Positions 1 to 18,136 of a stretch of 64,000 nucleotides of DNA are shown here, one piece after another. Position 1 is the stretch's first letter, and each line of letters opens with the position of its first letter. Origin of the DNA: Mesostigma viride. Taxonomy: Eukaryota; Streptophyta; Mesostigmatophyceae; Mesostigmatales; Mesostigmataceae. The DNA is taken from contig RPFO01000164.1 in NCBI GenBank assembly GCA_009746045.1, positions 2,346,321 through 2,410,320 on the forward strand, in the 5' to 3' direction. The position numbers were made by a program, and so were the translations under genes. A model generated the notes under the pieces. It saw only the letters and a list, made by a program, of their open reading frames with translations, was not told the origin of the DNA and did not search any database.

Positions 1-611
1 ATTGAAAGCCTGCCAGCAGCAAGATGAGGGGGCTGCCTTTCTTCCATAGATGCAAAGAAAGAGCCGACCTGACACCACAGATTGAGCACCATACCCTTAT
101 GGCGCAACGTACATGCAAACAGTCTAGTGCCTGCTCATGGATACTGAAGCAAGCTGATTTAATTGGACCCTGAATTCACATGACACACAGCTGCAACCAG
201 ATAGTAGACGGTGGGGGTACGTGGGCAGCACACAGCTTTGCCAAGAAAGTCTCCTATCCATGCCGGAAAGATTCGTGCTTCTAATGACAGGCACAACCCT
301 CCACGCAGCTGAAGCGGTGGGCCAGGCAGAAAACTGGATGCAAAAAGCAATGAACATGATTGGCAATCTGACGCAGGAGAACATGCGTCCAGTATATAGG
401 GAATGACTACTGGGATGGCACCCTATCCCTGTGAAAGAGCTATCCCAGCGCATCAGTGGAAGAAGTATATCAGATCCTGGACACATTTGCAGGTCCAATG
501 ATCTACAGTTAACCATCACTGCTTGCACGCAAAGCAGGCGGCGGTCGCTAACCAAGAATGCCTGGCAGCATAAATAGGTGCACAGAAGAAGCGGCATGTG
601 CCTGAACATAC

Positions 612-6906
<6,295 letters not shown>

Positions 6907-7134
6907 TTTCTGAGGAAGGCATCCTACAATCTATGCTAAACATTCCAAATCGTGTTCATTTTCGACTCTCCTCGCCAGTAAAAATTCCATGATAATGATA
7001 ATGGCCATAGCGTTTGCGGAAACAATTAGACGCCTAAAGCAGGAAATATCGCTTGCACATTTTGTAAAAGAAGCTAGAATTCTGGAAGCTACCGAATTCA
7101 TTTGTGAACAAATGCTTTCCCAGTAAAGGCTCAA

Positions 7135-7535
7135 AACGCTGCCTGGACAGGGGATTCAGCGCAAGGCTCCTGGTGCGGTGTGCTGTAAACTGGTAAGGTC
7201 ACGCCCTACGATACTGTACTGTAGTACAACGAAACCAACCGTCGAACCGGGGCATCTCACTGGACCCAGGTTGAGTTGAGTTGACTGGACTCAGCCACTC
7301 AGGTAGGGAAGGTAGCAGCACGCATGGACAAAAGCGAGGCGGACAAAATCACGAAAAGTACTTGACAGTTACCGCTCGGTTACAGTCGTTACCTCCTTTC
7401 GCCGTCAACAAAGAATTTCCGAACTCGGTACCGTATACTCACAGTGTTTTAGTTCCTAGGCACCTGCATTGTATCTCTGGCACGTGGGATAGCCTGCAGA
7501 TTTCGAAGTGGATACGTGAGATACTGTTAGTTAGT
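7135..7535. other. Non-coding stretch upstream of the EGF gene
   Basis: I see no convincing exon here. It may contain the promoter and first exon of the minus-strand EGF gene, whose visible first exon starts without an ATG. A 19-bp segment, GTGGATACGTGAGATACTG, near 7509-7527 recurs just beyond the right end of the adjoining transposon (about 8414-8432). Confidence 0.4.
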
Positions 7536-7537
7536 TA

Positions 7538-8392
7538 CAGTCATTCCCGCGTTAAGTTGCGATCGCCCCCCAAAACTTGGCGCCGCAACTTAACGCGGGA
7601 ACGCAACTTAACGGTAGAATTAGGCTAGCAGCCCACCACCTCCTCCTCTGACGGACTTGTATACGGCATTCGACAGCTCTCGTCAAGCCCGATCCAGCTG
7701 CAGCGTCAAAGCCGGCCAAAGTCCATTTTCCAGGCCAGATATTTTGTACTGCAAAGGCGGGCTGCACTGAAACACGCCGTGGGCAGCCACGCACTGCCTG
7801 CGTTTTATACCACAAATGTGTGTTTTAACCCTCTGACTTCGGCTCTCTTTTTGGCGGGTTACTTAATTGCCAGCCGGCTTCACGTTTGAATGTGACAACT
7901 AAACATGGGAACACTGAGTCGTGAGGGAAGCTTCATTTACTGTCAAAGACGTGCATGTGAACAATAATAACGCGACCTTGTCTTTGCCGGCCCTTCTGTG
8001 GAGCATTCGGCATGATGGTGGTAATTTCCATCAAGATGTCTCAATTACAGACCCTGCATGGTCGTGGATTCTTATGTACCGCAGCCCGCAGGCTGCAAAA
8101 CTGAATTTGTAAGGTTGCATTCACGCTTTTCACCCAAGCCAGCAGGCGGGGAAATTTGCGCGCCAGTGGGGCTTGCGTATTTTGCCGCCTACAATCACGT
8201 AGCGGGTCCGGACTTAACAAAAAATGGCCTCCTGCGCGGCCAAAAATGGCCTGACACCTACAAATTGAGTCATTACCGCGTTAAGTTGCGATGGCCTCCA
8301 TGCTTAAGTTGCGGTCGCCCCCCAAATTTCGGCGCCGCAACTTAACGCGGGAACGCAACCTTAAGAAACGCAACTTAACGCGGGAATGACTG
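7538..8392. mobile_element. Non-autonomous Tc1/mariner-pogo-like element, 855 bp
   Basis: The ends are inverted repeats: left CAGTCATTCCCGCGTTAAGT then TGCG, right the exact reverse complement (24 bp perfect). TA dinucleotides flank both ends (7536-7537, 8393-8394), the hallmark of Tc1/mariner insertion, and CAGT ends are typical of that superfamily. Subterminal copies of the same CGCAACTTAACGCGGGAA motif recur in both orientations (about 7585-7613, 8272-8293, 8333-8357). No transposase frame is visible, so it is probably mobilised in trans. Confidence 0.8.
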
Positions 8393-8394
8393 TA

Positions 8395-10140
8395 GATAGT
8401 TGACTCCCACGCCGTGGATACGTGAGATACTGTAGCCTGCCGATTTCAGTCATTTCACAGGTCCCGAGTTCGGTTCCCCGCACGCAAAAGTGGACACGTT
8501 TTTCGTCAGAGTCGGTCGGTGACTGTGGTGACTGGTGAACGCACCAAATCTTTAGCTGCCGGACCCTGGCTGGACCGGGATTCCGGGAACCGCGGGAAAC
8601 GCCATGTAGAGATACCTGCCTCGGACCCTCGGTCCAGACGGTCCTGCATCCAGCCTGCATAGATACTGTAATCAGTTTTAAAAAGAAACAGTGCCAAAGC
8701 TAAATTTGTGCCAAGGCTGCGTTTTACGAATTGATCAATGTTGATCAGACCCCGGGTCATGACTGTCAAGACTAGGTAGTAGATCAGGGCACCCCGGCCT
8801 ACGTTGACCTACATGATTGTGTATACAGTCCTGATATGCAGTCCTGATACAGTAGATATTTAGCGCTGGTTGTCTCCTTGATATTTATTTATTTACACGC
8901 CTGTTCTACAGATTTTTATAGTTCTGCTGCTAACATTTTCTCAGACTTGTTGGGCAATAGGTATATGGGTACTCGACACAGAAGTCGTCGGTACATCACT
9001 GGCATGTCACATTGTCACTTAGAGTCTATATAGAACAAGCTCTGGCAACACCCGCTGAAAAGATCTAAATTCTGACCGGACCAGAGGGTGCGGCAAGCAT
9101 TGCAGTTCATTGCCTGACATCGGAAGGAACTGATGTCTAAAATCTTGCGCGGATACCATCTTGCCGGGGCAACTGACTGCGCTATTTGGCCGACCGGATA
9201 CACCTGGCATTGCCGAGAGAACAGCAGCCTTATGTGGATTAAGAAAGTAGCATGCTTTTTTCGACAATTTGCTGCAGGACTCAGTGATCAATCTATGCAA
9301 GACGATTACGAAATCACCAGATATGTAAGTGGTTTGAGAAAGCCGGACGCCTGGCTAGCATCGCTGCCATAGATTTAGCGCTTGTTTAAATGTTCAGCAA
9401 AGAAAGTCGTGAACCTGCGAGTCTCCTCCTTCTGCCGCCTGCAGAGCGTCCTGAACCTAGTAGGAGATAACCAGAACTAGGCGTGTCAACGCCTTTGCAT
9501 GCAGTTTGTGAGGAAAGGCGGAGGTTTGTTAGGGAAGGACGAGGTCAGGAGGACTAGCTCGCGGTGAGGACAACTAAGGGGGGGTTGTCAACGGGAGAGA
9601 TGAGAATGGGGGTGCTGAAGACTTGTGTTTAACTTTGTTCCTCACTTACCTCACCTTGTAGCATATGGTAAGTCCAGGGTCCAAGTCAGGTACTGAAGAC
9701 ACTTGCCGACCTGCTTCTGAGCCATGAAATCTACGGAAAGGTTTTTATGCTCTGCGGCTCCCCAACGGGATTGCGTGTAGTTCATAAACTAATACGCAGT
9801 TCCAAGTTGGGATGCAGGTTGGGAATAGCCAAGTCCGGGCGTGGAGGTGAGCAAATGCAGGCCATGCAAGATTACTAGCTCTTTTGAAATTGGTCTTCTA
9901 ACGTACAAGGTAATTTTAGCTTTAGTATTATTTTGGACATTACATAGATGCGGTTCCATCGGCGAGCCGTGGAGTATTAACCCTCGGAAGAAGCCAATAC
10001 TAATCTAACTGGTTCTAATTGCCTAGCTAGCATAGTCTAGAAGGGGGCAGGGCCCTGCTTGGCACATAAGCAGCCATAGTTGTCTCGCTTCATGTAGGGT
10101 AAATTGTAAAATGCGCGTTCGCTGATTCGATTCGATACCA
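8395..10140. other. Intergenic, nothing recognised
   Basis: Short open frames only, none with recognisable domains or credible splice structure. No tRNA, long inverted repeat or retroposon tail was seen. It could hold decayed mobile DNA. Confidence 0.4.
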
Positions 10141-10144
10141 AACC

Positions 10145-10950
10145 GCATTCTCAGAACAGTCGCCCACCGCTGCCGCGCCTGCTCGACGGGACGGAGATCC
10201 CGTTCCGTGACCGCTTCAAACTGTTGGGGAGCATGCTCCCTGACACCGCCGACGATGTGGACATCCGCATCGGCCTGGCCTGGGCCAGGCTCCATTCGCT
10301 CAACACCTACTGGCGCTCGAAGGGCCTGGGCGAGCACCGTAAGCGCATGCTCTTCAAGGTCCTCGTCCTCACGGTGCTTACGTATGGCGCCGAGGCATGG
10401 ACACTCACGGACGCACTGGCGGCTAAGGTAGACGGCAAGGTTTACAGGATGCTCCGACAGGTCCTGAATGCAGGGTTTTCCAAGCATCACTATAGGTCAT
10501 TGGAGTCTTTGTATCAGGGTATGCCTCGCATTTCGGACGAGATTAGGCAGCGTAGGATAGCATTTGTAGGACATCTTGCTCGCACCAGTCAGGTTGACAC
10601 CGCCCTTGGTCTGGCCGGCCCCCAGCGGCTTGGCCAACCAGGGCGGCACATCCTGACCTAGCCTGGCCCCAAGCACATTCCTAGAAAGCTAGGTAAGCCT
10701 GGCATGAACTACATCCAGATGTTGCTGGCCGACCTAGTGGTCCCAGCTCAGTTTAAACACCGCATTCACTCCCCCCAAGCGGAAGGGGCGCTTTGCTGAG
10801 TAGAATAGGTAGGGTTTTCTCGATTAGATTAGCTTAGAGTTAGATTAGTTCGGTTCCGCGGCTTTGTCCCCCCCTCCATCCATCCACGGGAATATGTGCT
10901 ACATGATCTCCCAACGGAGTCATGTTATAATTTAATTTAATTTTAATTTT
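10145..10950 (+). pseudogene. Non-LTR retrotransposon ORF2 C-terminal fragment with 3' end
   Basis: The 145-codon frame 10224..10661 encodes the region after the reverse transcriptase palm of LINE-type ORF2 proteins: a LTYGAEAWTL motif, then RIAFVGHLAR. It ends at a TAG where the sister copy at 14987 has TGG. A deletion near 10768 then fuses it directly to the C-terminal codons. The element ends with hairpin CTCCCAACGGAG near 10908-10919 and a (TTTAA)n-like tail. It is 5'-truncated and inactive. Confidence 0.8.
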
Positions 10951-10954
10951 TAAT

Positions 10955-11160
10955 TCACTCCCTCTCTCTTCTTTGGACTGCCATGCAGAACAAGAAGCGG
11001 TGGCAGAAGATTGTCCAGGCTTACACGCCAGCCCCTGTGGGCAAGCCCCCTCCCCCCAAGCGGAAAGGGCGTTTCGCTGAATAGTGTAGTTAGGATTTTT
11101 CTAGACTAGCTAGAAAGCTTAGTTAGGTTCGTTCGATTACACAGCTTCGCCCACCTCCAT
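10955..11160 (+). mobile_element. Non-LTR retrotransposon 3'-end fragment
   Basis: It carries the last ORF2 codons (LWTAMQNKKRWQKIVQ, then a Pro/Lys/Arg-rich tail) followed by the family 3' UTR starting GTGTAGTTAGGATTTT. It is a 5'-truncated copy inserted directly after the tail of the preceding one. Confidence 0.7.
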
Positions 11161-11415
11161 CCATTAAATTAAATTAAATTAAATTAAATTATAACATGCC
11201 TCCCTGGGGAGGTCATGTAGCACATATTTCATGATGGAGGGGGTGGAGGAAGCCGCGTGATCGAACTATCCTAACTCTATCTAGAAAATCCTAACTACAC
11301 TACTCATCAAAACGCCTCCTCCGCTTGGGGGGAGGTGGCTTGCCCACAGGGTCGGGCGTGTGCGCAGGCCTTGACAATCTTCTTCCACCGCGTCTTGTCC
11401 TGCATCCATCCAGCA
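11161..11415 (-). mobile_element. Non-LTR retrotransposon 3'-end fragment, reverse orientation
   Basis: Read on the minus strand it ends in hairpin CCTCCCCAGGGAGG followed by a (TTTAA)n tail (11163-11197). Upstream it encodes the ORF2 C-terminus (KTRWKKIVKA, then KPPPPKRRRRF). It abuts the plus-strand fragment tail to tail. Confidence 0.7.
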
Positions 11416-11489
11416 AGGAATATGTGCTACATGATCTCCCATGGATGTTGCATTAATTAAGAATTTAGCCATGCTATGCCTATGCCTAT

Positions 11490-14280
11490 GCCCAGGCGGT
11501 GAAGGACATTGCCGCCAAGCCAGCCCCGGCTGGCCTGGCCGGCGATGCTCCTCCCATCACCACCTGGGCGGACATGCTTAAGCAACATACCACCTCCACC
11601 ACCTCCGCCGTCGCAGCCCAGCTTCAACAGCAGACGCTTGACCTCCGCGAGGAGGCCGAGCTCGCCAAGCGCAGCCTCAACGTCATTGTCAAGAACTTCA
11701 AGATGGAGGAAGGTGAGAATTCGATCCGAGAAGCTTTTGCGTGAGTTTGAGAGAGAAATCCTCGGTCGCATGGGCCTTAACGGTGAGATCGAGCTGGCCG
11801 CCCACCGCCTTCAGTTCCCCGCGCGAGGGGTAAGGCAGGGCCGCCCCCGCTCCTTCTCACCTTTAAGACCCCGGCGGACAAGATTTCTTTTCTCAGACGC
11901 CGCAAGCGCTCGGCTCGAGAAGACTCTCTTCACCCTTGATGACGACTTGACCCTGGCTGGCGCAGCAACAACGGCGACGGGAGCTATGGCCGACCTACCT
12001 CCAGCTCCGGCAGACCAAGGCGGGACAGCCCGTGTACTGGAAGGGGGCGGCCATCTACGTCCGCCATAAGCCCTGGCAGGCGACCCACCCACCCCCCGCG
12101 GCCCCAGCGACTCCAGACGCCCCAGCTTAGGGGAATCTAGCAGTAGTAGTGTAGAATAGATAGACCGTGGCCATGTACATGTACGCCTCCTAGAGGCACT
12201 ATCCCAGCTAAGCCACGCGCTTTACTTAACCCCTAAATGGTCTTGCTGCCGATTTTCCGCCAAAAATCGAGTTCCAGCCGATGCATCGGCCCCTTCTCGG
12301 GGGACCAGATGCCGCGAAATCTATTGAGAATTAGGAAAAGTTTAGCTGAGAAGATCGAAAGTTTATAATTTTCCTCACAGCATGGTACTAGGGTTTGCAT
12401 ACTTCTGACAAAGTTATAGAGGTGTTCTGGCCGGTCAAAGTACAAGGGGTCAGGGTACTTTTTCACGTACAACGTGCATTCCGGAAAACGACGACCTGGC
12501 CATGGCGGCTTGCGCCCACGCATGGCATTTACGTTTTCGTTCGAATTTTCTGACCAAACTTAGGATATTGATTTTATACGTCCTAAATATCATACAGCCC
12601 AATTTTTGGTTCGCGGGAATGCCATTTGATAGGTGTCGGCAGCGTTCTTGCTGGAAAACCCTGCGATCAGGCCGGACGATAGAAACGTTGACAGCAATAC
12701 CTTTCCGGCGTATTTTAAAGGATATATCGGTTTATTTGTACTTTTTATGATACATAGTAGTCGTAAACGTGCAAGGGTGGCCAGAAATCGCTGAATCCAG
12801 CGACCATGCTGCACAACTTTGGTGTGCCGAAATGCGCCATTTTGGGCCACCGCCTGGGCCAAGGTAACGCCATCCATGCCTGGTAAAGCTTAAGCATCGT
12901 TTTCCTATCGATGTTTGATGTTTATATGTACGTTCTAGCTTGTGTAGCACATTCTTTTTGCATTATTCATGCTCTTTCTTGACCCTGGCCTGGCCCCTTT
13001 CTAAAACACCCTTCTTAGATGCTTCCCTCAGTCAGTTGACCTGCCACAGGGTGATGGTGATAAGTTTTAGAGGCTGCATGGGTTTGAATACCTCCATATA
13101 TGTTTGTTATACATTTCCCATACACATATTGCATGAGTGTGAGGCAGTTGGCTGGTCTCTGTGGCATCATCAAGCACGTAACTGGTAAGTAAAAGCTTCC
13201 CATTGACAGCATGTGCCACCAGGTGTGCTGGCCATCACCTGGCAAGCTATAGCAGCTTAGGCCTAGTTTATCCTTGCTAGGGCAGGCTGAAATAGGCTCA
13301 ACATCACTAGTTTGTTGGTGGCTGCCTCCTAGAATGCATGCCTTGCGTAGGGTATCCGTACCACGTTACCTACGTGCATGGACAAGGTAGCACCTGCACA
13401 TAGGTGCCATGTAAGGGCAGTGTGATGATGCAGTTATGTTTCCCCATCATTGTGGAAGGGAAATGTATTGTTTGGCATGGTTGGTGGCCATATTAGTAGG
13501 TAGTATGCCCACCCCTACCCCCTTGGTTGCTTTTTACCAACGGTACCCCTAAGGGCTGTGCTGGGTGTAACTGCTGGTATACCCACCCAAATGATGACCC
13601 CAATGGCTCAAACTGTTCAGCAACTAATTGTTTATCATCCCTGAAGTGGTAGGTGCATAGGTCTTATAACATAATTCAAAATGCACATTCTACCAAAAAT
13701 GAAAACGCGCGTCTTGACCCCCCTGACTTTGACGGCAGTTATATATGGCCTACCCTGCATATATGTGAGGTTGTGATATACCAACCCGAAGGGCAACTCA
13801 TGGACATGCTTGGCCCCCAAGGACAGCCTTTGGATATGGGTAGGTTGGATGGCATCTGGTTTGCAAAATTGTGAAGATCCAGCCGATTTATCGGCAGGAT
13901 CTCAGACCATTTAGGGGTTAATCATGTACATGTGTGCCTATGATGAGCCACACCCCATGCAGATGATGCCTAGCTTTATTTAGCTCTGTTGTGCCTATGC
14001 AGGGAATAACTCTCAGACTGCTGAGACGCCATGCCCTAGTAGCTTCTTTGTATAGCTATGCTGATCTTCCCCCCCATGACAGGCTCCCCCTTCGCTGGGC
14101 ATAGCTTGAAGATCATGGGGATGCAAGTGCCCTGGTGCACCTAGAGCAAGGGTCCTTTACATCCCCACCCTTGCAGGAAGTAGCTTAGGATGTATGATAG
14201 GCCATACGCCCCCTCTCAAGGGCTCTATGTGCTACATATACTCCCAACGGAGTTATGTTACAATTCAATTCAATTCAATG
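11490..14280 (+). mobile_element. ORF1-only retroposon (family A), interrupted by a TTAA element
   Basis: A 5'-truncated ORF1 (about 11490-12130) is broken by frameshifts. It matches the complete ORF1 at 43253-44671 from the QAVKDIAAKPAPAG segment to the end. Its non-coding 3' part (12131-12225) continues at 13922 after a 1.7-kb insertion, and ends in the CTCCCAACGGAG hairpin near 14247 and an (AATTC)n tail. No reverse transcriptase follows ORF1. Confidence 0.8.
12230..13917 (+). mobile_element. piggyBac-like non-autonomous element, copy 1 (1,688 bp)
   Basis: The element is flanked by TTAA on both sides (12226-12229, 13918-13921). It has 14-bp perfect inverted ends CCCCTAAATGGTCT and subterminal GCCGAT/ATCGGC repeats. 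A TTAA target and CCC-starting ends define piggyBac-type transposons. An empty paralogous site is present near 43165-43190 (reverse strand), where the same retroposon 3' UTR has a single TTAA. No intact transposase is visible; short decayed frames are shared with the copy at 18960. Confidence 0.85.
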
Positions 14281-14490
14281 CCTATGCACACGCCCGACCC
14301 TGTGGGCAAGCCACCTCCCCCCAAGCGGAGGAGGCGTTTTGATGAGTAGTGTAGTTAGGATTTTCTAGATAGCTTGGAGTTAATAGGATAGTTCGATCAC
14401 GCGGCTTCCTCCACCCCATCCATCATGGCATATGTGCTACATGACCTCCCCACGGAGACATGTTATAATTCAATTTAATTTTTTTAATGC
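14281..14490 (+). mobile_element. Non-LTR retrotransposon 3'-end fragment
   Basis: It holds the final codons of ORF2 (HTPDPVGKPPPPKRRRRFDE then stop), the 3' UTR, the CTCCCCACGGAG hairpin near 14451, and a short AT tail. It abuts the (AATTC)n tail of the preceding retroposon. Confidence 0.75.
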
Positions 14491-14544
14491 CTATGCAGAT
14501 CGAGAGATGCTCTCTGTTGAGAAGCCATGCCCGAACTAATTAAT

Positions 14545-14595
14545 TAATTAGGAACATAACTCCGTTGGGAGTATATGTAGCACATAGCCCTTGAG
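14545..14595 (-). mobile_element. Retroposon 3'-terminal hairpin and tail, reverse orientation
   Basis: On the minus strand, CTACATATACTCCCAACGGA.. is followed by an (AATT)n tail. It is a very short 3'-end insertion, fused to the plus-strand RT fragment that follows. Confidence 0.6.
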
Positions 14596-14599
14596 GGGC

Positions 14600-15515
14600 G
14601 GTGGGGTTGGAGATTAGTGTCAAAACTGAGGCGATGGTGATTGGGGCCTCCAGTAAACCACCGCTGCCGCGCCTGCTCGACGGGACGGAGGTCCCGTTCC
14701 GCGACCGCTTCAAGCTGTTGGGGAGCTGGCTTCCTGACACCGCCGACGATGTGGACACCCGCATCGGCCTTGCCTGGGCCAAGCTCCGTTCGCTCACACC
14801 CTACTGGCGCTCGAAGGGCCTGGACGGGCACCGCAAGCGCATGCTCTTCAAGGTCCTCGTCCTCACGGTGCTCACGTATGGCGCCGAGGCGTGGACCCTC
14901 CCACCCAAACTGGCAGCTAGGCTAGACGGCACAGTTTACAGGATGCTCCGACAGGTAGGTTTTCCGAGCGTCCGTCATCAGAGTCTTTGTATCATGGCAT
15001 GCCTCGTGTTTCGGATGAGATTAGGCAGCGTAGGATAGCATTTGTAGGACACCTTGCCCGCACCAGCCAGGTCGACACCACCCTTGGTCTGGCCGGCCCC
15101 CAGCGGCTTGGCCAGCCAGGGCGGCACATACTGACCTGGCCTGGCCCCAAGGACATTACCAAAAGGGTAGGGAAACCTGTCACCAACTACGTTCAGATGT
15201 TGCTGGCCGACCTAGTGGTCCCAGCCCAGTTTGAGCACCGCATCTACTCTCTCTCCCGTCTTTGGACTGCCATGCTGCCCATGCAGGACAAGACGCGGTG
15301 GAAGAAGATTGTCAAGGCGCACACCGGCCCGACCCTGTGGGCAAGCCACCTCCCCCCAAGCGGAGGAGGCCTGCGCTTTGATGAGTAGTGTAGTTATTAT
15401 TTTCTAGATAGCTTAGAGTTAGGATAGTTCGATCACGCGGCTTCCCCCACCCCATCCATCATGAAATATGTGCTACATGACCTCCCCACGGAGGCATGTT
15501 ATAATTTAATTTAAT
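14600..15515 (+). pseudogene. Non-LTR retrotransposon ORF2 C-terminal fragment with complete 3' end
   Basis: Two overlapping frames (14601..15038 and 14987..15388) encode the ORF2 C-terminus, separated by a frameshift near 14990. The order is a KTEAMVIG segment, LTYGAEAWTL, RIAFVGHLAR, a GPQRLGQPGRHILTWPGP segment, LVVPAQFEHRI, then the Pro/Arg-rich tail. A 120-bp 3' UTR, the CCTCCCCACGGAGG hairpin near 15480 and a (TTTAA)n tail complete it. The catalytic RT core and the endonuclease are missing. Confidence 0.82.
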
Positions 15516-15519
15516 TTAA

Positions 15520-15665
15520 TAGCCCTTGAGAAGGGGCATATGGCCTATGATACATTCTAAGCTACTTCCTGCAAGGGTGGGAATGTAAACGACACTTGCT
15601 CTAGGTGCACCAGGTCACCTGCACCCTCATGATGTTCACACTATCAAGGAGACGTACAACCATGC
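15520..15665 (-). mobile_element. Retroposon (family A type) 3' UTR fragment
   Basis: On the minus strand it matches the part of the family A 3' UTR around the GGTGCACCTAGAGCAAG and CTTGCAGGAAGTAGC segments also seen near 24215-24270 and 42900-42980. No coding sequence remains. Confidence 0.6.
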
Positions 15666-15719
15666 AGCGCAGGCCAGAAATCGGGAGAATCCGCACACTA
15701 TGCCCAGCTAATTAAAACA

Positions 15720-16050
15720 CGTGCTCCCGTTGGGGAGTCACGGAGCACCGAAGTGCTTTTAATCCCTGTGTGTGCACAACAGGAGAAAGGGCAGAGACCC
15801 CCAGTCTCCTTCATGCCAATTGAAGGCATGCCACAGCTGCATGCGGGCACGCTAGCTAAACGGACACGCTAACGATCCGGCAGTCTGTGGGTGCAATAAG
15901 ACCCATGTGAGCATATCATAACAAGGAGCGTGGGCAAGTAATCTGATCGAAGCCAGGACGTAGCATGGCTGTACAAGGACTAAGCTATAGGGCTATGGCT
16001 GGTTGTGTACCGTGCGTTTGCGGTGCACGTGACTAGGTTCGGTGGCACAA
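15720..16050 (-). mobile_element. Retroposon (family B) 3' UTR with terminal hairpin
   Basis: It matches the family B 3' UTR at 18137-18555 and 51850-52190. On the minus strand it ends in GTGACTCCCCAACGGGAGCA, the same terminal hairpin type as the other families. It is 5'-truncated. Confidence 0.7.
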
Positions 16051-16264
16051 CTAGGCAAACATTCTAAGCATGGCTGCCATGGCGGACAGTTCCGAAAATG
16101 GCTGACGGCGGTATGGCTGACGGCGGAGCTCAGATCTTTTGCGTCTGAACCCCAAATTCGGTCAGACCACTCGCATGCGATGCGCTTTATTCAGACGTAC
16201 ACGCCAGTATAATCGGTTACGGCTGAAACGCAGTATTGCCAAAGTTATCACGTGACAAGCAGCT

Positions 16265-18136
16265 ATGACGACCCCAAAAGCAAAACGGGGTTTGGAAAAG
16301 GAGCTTACCGGCTCCCAGTCCAACCCTCTCGCCATCGTTCTTGCCCAGCCGCCTGGGCTCGCCAACCCATCGCCAGCAGACCCATCGCCAAGCGCCTCGC
16401 CTGAGCCCAAGAAACCATGCCACGACCGCCAAAAATGGAGCCAATTCTTGCCCGGCAACGAATATTTCAGCCTCCTCACCTGGCAGACACTGTCGCCGCA
16501 GGAAGTCGTCGAGGTCCTCCAGTTCCTCACACAGGAACGGAAGCTCTTCGTGCCGCAGAAGGGGGGGGCGGCTATCGACTACCGCAACACGTCCTGGCTC
16601 TACACTTATGAAGAACCACGCCAACGCCTGTTTATCTTGACCAGCTACTACCAGCGCAGCCTCGCCGACATCAGCAGATCGAGCGCTCAAAGCCCCCGCC
16701 CCCGCACAGCCGGCAGCCCCTTCGGCTCCCTCCCTCTGCAAGGATGACATCCGCGCAGTGCTGGAGGAGCACGTGACCTGGCCGCTGGCCGAGAAGCTGA
16801 CATCGCTGAACACGACGCTCAACACGGTGGAGGCCCGGGTCTCCAATGTGGAAACCAAGGTCGTCCACAAGCTCCAGCCCCAGTTCACGACGCTGCACAC
16901 CGCGGCGCAAGCTTCGGAAACGCATGCTGCACTTGTCTCTCGCCTTAACCAGGTGGAGGGCAAGTGCGGCGTGCTCATGAAGAAGCTTGAGGCCATCACC
17001 GCCCACACCGAGGCCCTGGCCACACAGGTCCCCAAGATAGCGGAGCAGACGGCCACCATTGCATCCCAGCCACCCCGGCAGGACGCTGGTGACCTCCCGC
17101 CGCTCTCCTACGCGGACCTGCTGCGGTCAGCGACCGCCTCCACCACCGACGCCATCGCCACGAAGCTCCAGGAGCTGGAGGACCACCGCCAGGCCCAGCA
17201 ACGGGAGGTCACCGACCGCGCTCGGGCCGCGAGTGCCGAGTGGTGCTACGTCGCTTCCCCCAGAAGCCAGGGGCCGGGCCCACTTCAAATGTTCCGAAAA
17301 GTGTGACACTTTTTGTCGTTTTTTTGACTTTTTCGACGATCGTCACTCTGCAGAGTGATTCGTCGTGCGAAATCGTGCGAAATTGTGCGAAATTTGCTGA
17401 AATCGTGTGAAATTTGCTGAAATCGTGCGAATTTGTGCGAAATTTGCTGAAATCGTACGAAATTTCATGTGAAAAATGTCGACGGTAAAAAAGTTTGATG
17501 TGCACAACGTGTGTGAATTCATGCGAAATTTTGTCAAACGTCACTCCCCAAAACGACCCTTGGTTGAAATCCATGCGAAATCGTGCGAAATCATGCAAAA
17601 TTGTGCGAAATCGTGCGAAATCGTGCGAAAATGTGTGAAAATTTTGCGAAAATCACGCGAAAATCACGCGAACTCGTGCGATTTTTTTTTTTTGTTGCAA
17701 AAATAGCGAAAAAGTGTCACACACTTGGCTTGGACGGCGGAACATTTGAAGTGGGCCCGGCCCAGGTGAGACGTCAACCTCTCTTGCTGACGAGCTCAAG
17801 AACCAGCTTCTCAGTACCCTCATGGGCCTGGTAGGTGAGGTAGAACTGCGTGGGTGCCACCGCCTTCCCCACTCACGGGACAAGGCGGCTCCCCCACCAG
17901 TCCTGCTCACCTTCCCCTCCCCTGAGGATAAGCAGCGATTCCTCTCTCGTCGCAAGAGGTTGCACGACCTCACCTGGACGCTGGATGACGACCTGACCCC
18001 CGCTCAGCAACAGCAGCGACGCGACCTGTGGCCGGAATACCTCCGCCATAAGCAGGACCCCCAGAAGCCCAAGGTGTACTGGAGGGGCGGGGACCTGATG
18101 ATCAACCACAAGATGTGGACGCCCCCAGCGGGCTAG
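16265..18136 (+). pseudogene. ORF1 of a family B ORF1-only retroposon, interrupted
   Basis: The start is MTTPKAKRGLEKEL at 16265. A frameshift near 16745 separates it from the frame 16758..17306, which has heptad-like Leu/Val spacing (coiled coil) and an LSYADLLRSA segment. A 493-bp MITE splits the gene at 17271. The C-terminal part (17766..18136) contains PPPVLLTFPSPEDK, FLSRRKRLHD, then WTLDDDLTPAQQQQRRDLW and VYWRGGDLMI. This is the RNA-binding C-terminal layout of L1-type ORF1 proteins. The 3' UTR runs to the hairpin at about 18523-18540 and an (AATT)n tail; no ORF2 follows. Confidence 0.8.
17271..17763. mobile_element. 493-bp MITE with GGGCCGGGCCC ends
   Basis: The inverted ends begin GGGCCGGGCCCACTTCAAAT then GTTCCG, with a second matched block around AAGTGTGACACTTTTT. 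The interior is a degenerate array of GTGCGAAAT-type units ending in a T run, with no coding capacity. AG is duplicated (17269-17270, 17764-17765). The uninterrupted paralogue at about 20690-20720 (minus) reads CCCAGAAGCCAGGTGAGACG, proving the insertion and the 2-bp duplication. Confidence 0.85.
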
